From: Lutibacter sp.
Lineage (GTDB): Bacteria; Bacteroidota; Bacteroidia; Flavobacteriales; Flavobacteriaceae
Length of the DNA: 7,444 bases
NCBI GenBank assembly: GCA_030748365.1
Contig: JASMME010000028.1
Location: 3,116 to 10,559 of the forward strand
Direction of reading: 5' to 3'
The translations under genes and the position numbers were made by a program. A model generated the notes under the pieces. It made no database searches. It was not told the DNA's origin and saw nothing but the letters and a program-made list of their open reading frames with translations. Each line of letters begins with the position of its first letter. The stretch's first letter is position 1. Below are positions 7,375 to 7,444 of this stretch, piece by piece.

Positions 7375-7444
7375 ATGAAGCGATTATTAGCCCCCCTAGC
7401 CCTGAGTATTTTTTTCATAAGTTTTACGGACCTGCAGGCACAAG
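7375..7444 (+). CDS. Start of an exported protein (signal peptide only)
   Basis: Only the first 23 codons and one base are inside the window. They form a textbook type I signal peptide: a charged start MKRLL, a hydrophobic core rich in Leu, Ile and Phe to about residue 17, and a likely cleavage site after LQA with Gln following, a common pattern in exported flavobacterial proteins. There is no lipobox cysteine in the visible part. ATG 7375 is preferred because it starts the signal peptide correctly and has an A/T-rich leader. An in-frame ATG at 7246, preceded by AAGGAAGGAA, would add 43 residues in front of the signal sequence and is less likely. The function of the mature protein cannot be told from the window. 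Confidence 0.75.
   Translation, partial: MKRLLAPLALSIFFISFTDLQAQ

Overview
The window looks like chromosomal DNA from a marine-type member of the Bacteroidota, most likely Flavobacteriaceae. This rests on four things: an arginine cluster with the Bacteroidota-style N-acyl-ornithine carbamoyltransferase (argF'), genes packed with short overlaps and A-rich leaders instead of clear Shine-Dalgarno sites, a TAnnTTTG-type -7 promoter element before hppA, and a small flavobacterial-looking deoxynucleoside kinase. There is no sign of a mobile element, CRISPR array, RNA gene or phage gene.

Positions 1-3580 hold the 3' part of an arginine operon on the + strand, in the order argF' (5' end outside the window), argB, argE, argH. 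The genes are nearly fused: argF' and argB overlap by 8 bp, argB and argE are 2 bp apart, argE and argH 11 bp apart. Together they cover N-acylglutamate phosphorylation (ArgB), carbamoylation of N-acylornithine (ArgF'), removal of the acyl group from N-acylcitrulline (ArgE) and cleavage of argininosuccinate (ArgH). In this route carbamoylation precedes deacylation, so free ornithine is bypassed. The acyl group is probably succinyl, by analogy with Bacteroides fragilis, but the deciding residue lies outside the window.

Positions 3581-6196 hold a promoter region and hppA, a membrane-bound, K+-dependent ion-pumping pyrophosphatase. Its catalytic core is canonical. After the last membrane helix it carries an unusual tail of about 105 residues, rich in lysine and cysteine, with seven C-K or CC-K units. 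This tail is the most interesting object in the window.

Positions 6197-6285 hold two hairpins, one of them a very strong bidirectional terminator, between the convergent hppA and a deoxynucleoside kinase gene (6286-6900, - strand). Positions 6901-7374 form a long intergenic region with no convincing gene. A new + strand gene begins at 7375; only its signal peptide is inside the window.
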